Below, piece by piece: positions 63,037 to 64,000 of a stretch of DNA of 64,000 bases. The stretch comes from Desulfosporosinus acididurans (GTDB lineage Bacteria; Bacillota; Desulfitobacteriia; Desulfitobacteriales; Desulfitobacteriaceae). The stretch lies in the NCBI RefSeq assembly GCF_001029285.1, contig NZ_LDZY01000009.1, positions 1-64,000 of the forward strand, given 5' to 3'. Numbering within the stretch: position 1 is the stretch's first letter; each line of letters opens with the position of its first letter. Both the position numbers and the translations under genes were made by a program. A model generated the notes under the pieces. The model made no database searches, was not told where the DNA came from, and saw only the letters and a program-made list of their open reading frames with translations.

Positions 63037-63477
63037 ATGCCAAGTTTTGTAATTGCAGAAAAGTGTGACGGATGCAAAGGGCAAGATAAAACAGCTTGCA
63101 TGTATGCATGCCCAAATGACCTGATGTTTTTAGACAAAGAAAGAATGAAAGCTGTAAACCTAGACCCTAGCCAATGCTGGGAGTGCTTATGCTGCGTTAA
63201 AGCTTGCCCGCAGCAAGCTATGGACCTTCGTGGTTATGCAGATTTCGTTCCCCTCGGCGCTTCTTGTGTACCTCTCCGTGGTTCGGACAGCATCATGTGG
63301 ACAGTTAAATTCCGTAATGGCATGACCAAACGCTTTAAATTCCCCATCCGTACAACTGAAGAAGGCTCCGCTGTTCCTGATGGCGGTTTCGTTGAAGATA
63401 ACACCGATATCAACAGCATCGAACTCTTCACCGAACCTTCATCCATGAAAATGCCGGTTTGGACTTATAAGAAATAA
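63037..63477 (+). CDS. aprB: APS reductase beta subunit, copy 2
   Basis: Protein of 146 residues with the same two cluster motifs as copy 1. About 14 mostly silent base changes are scattered before codon 125, but a stretch of some 130 bases in the middle is unchanged, and the last 25 codons are clearly diverged (IELFTEPSSMKMPVWTYKK against LNLFSEPSSLKLPAVWTYKK). This mosaic suggests partial gene conversion. GGAGG lies before the start. Confidence 0.95.
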   Translation: MPSFVIAEKCDGCKGQDKTACMYACPNDLMFLDKERMKAVNLDPSQCWECLCCVKACPQQAMDLRGYADFVPLGASCVPLRGSDSIMWTVKFRNGMTKRFKFPIRTTEEGSAVPDGGFVEDNTDINSIELFTEPSSMKMPVWTYKK

Positions 63478-63515
63478 GCTCTTGCAATAAGGAATAAATA
63501 GGGAGGTTAAAATCA

Positions 63516-64000
63516 ATGCCAATGAACTTTGAAACAGTAGAAGTAACAACCGACCTTCTCATCATCGGAGGCGGAATGGGAGCCTGCGGCGCAGCTGTAG
63601 AAGCAGCTTACTGGGGCAAAAAACACGGACTTAAAGTAACCTTAGTTGATAAAGCATCAATGCCGCGTTCCGGTGCTGTCGGAATGGGATTGTCCGCAAT
63701 CAACCTTTATGTTGGACTTGCTGAAGGCAGAAATACAGTCCAAGACTATGTTCGCTATGTTAAAGGCGATATGATGGGAATTGCCCGTGATGACTTGGTC
63801 GCTAACATCGCTCGTCACGTAGACAGCTCCGTGCATATGTTTGAAAAATGGGGCCTTCCTTTATGGAAAGATGAAGAAGGCAACTATGTGCACGAAGGCA
63901 AATGGCAACTGATGATCAGCGGTGAATCTTATAAAGTAATCGTAGCTGAAGCTGCTAAGACTGCTTTAGGCGAAGAAAACATTTATGAGAGAGTCTTCAT
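63516..64000 (+). CDS. aprA: APS reductase alpha subunit, copy 2 (cut by window end)
   Basis: The first 485 bases of a second aprA. I count four base differences from copy 1 in this stretch, one of which changes Asn to Thr (AAKNALGEE to AAKTALGEE). The ribosome site and the bases just before the start are the same as in copy 1. The remaining three quarters of the gene and whatever follows are outside the window. Confidence 0.93.
   Translation, partial: MPMNFETVEVTTDLLIIGGGMGACGAAVEAAYWGKKHGLKVTLVDKASMPRSGAVGMGLSAINLYVGLAEGRNTVQDYVRYVKGDMMGIARDDLVANIARHVDSSVHMFEKWGLPLWKDEEGNYVHEGKWQLMISGESYKVIVAEAAKTALGEENIYERVF

Noticed and set aside
1-64000. tRNA or rRNA genes
   Set aside because: No cloverleaf or rRNA-like stretch was noticed in any gap.

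Overview
The window looks like a chromosome segment of a Gram-positive, strictly anaerobic sulfate reducer of the Desulfosporosinus/Desulfitobacterium type (Peptococcaceae). The evidence is moderately low G+C, strong AGGAGG-type ribosome sites, several GTG/TTG starts, and an almost complete dissimilatory sulfate-reduction gene set (dsrMKJOP, dsrC, qmo/hdr-like genes, aprBA, sat). The lineage is inferred from gene content only. dsrAB is not in the window.

Layout. 1-660: start of an IS1182-type transposase on the minus strand. 664-1842: secreted NlpC/P60 cell-wall hydrolase. 2142-9340: a 2-oxoacid oxidation module (butyrate kinase, phosphate butyryltransferase, P-loop ATPase, then ferredoxin and VorB/A/C-like subunits) split by an IS110-family element at about 4970-6600. 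9504-15117: SPFH protein with a small ribbon-helix-helix protein, SDR dehydrogenase, membrane polyferredoxin behind a CRP/FNR-like site, and a long MetF-type protein. 15489-21682: glutamine/glutamate module (type III glutamine synthetase, GlnL-like regulator, dicarboxylate/glutamate symporter, GlnK-like kinase). 21809-25184: CvfB, YaiI and HtpG. 25712-31845: dsr operon (candidate small ORF, RsbRD-like protein, dsrMKJOP, then dsrC behind its own candidate promoter). 32129-43342: housekeeping genes (HD protein, class II aldolase, S-adenosylhomocysteinase, topoisomerase III, DEAD-box helicase, MoxR/VWA pair, cardiolipin synthase, 3-hydroxyisobutyrate dehydrogenase-like protein). 44051-64000: the electron-transfer and APS-reductase region.

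The most striking feature is in the last 20 kb. A block of about 4.69 kb carrying qmoA, qmoB and a soluble HdrC-HdrB-like gene occurs twice (44051-48742 and 56902-61593) in direct orientation and appears identical at the base level. Between the copies lie etfB, etfA, a membrane Etf:quinone oxidoreductase-like gene, aprBA copy 1 and a YlbF-family gene. After the second copy come sat and aprBA copy 2, the latter running off the window. The aprBA copies are close but not identical. The qmo copies have a shared promoter pattern but different leaders; copy 1 has a long leader with a terminator-like hairpin, a 9-codon ORF and a GAAA-loop hairpin.

How the genes work together: Sat activates sulfate to APS, AprBA reduces APS to sulfite, and QmoAB plus the HdrCB-like protein probably bring electrons to AprBA. 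DsrMKJOP with DsrC handles the sulfite-reduction end at the membrane. EtfBA with the membrane oxidoreductase can exchange electrons between acyl-CoA/organic-acid oxidation and menaquinone, and the Vor-Ptb-Buk module can make ferredoxin, branched acids and ATP from 2-oxoacids. A dispersed palindromic repeat of about 115 bp occurs in two near-complete and several partial copies in the gaps.
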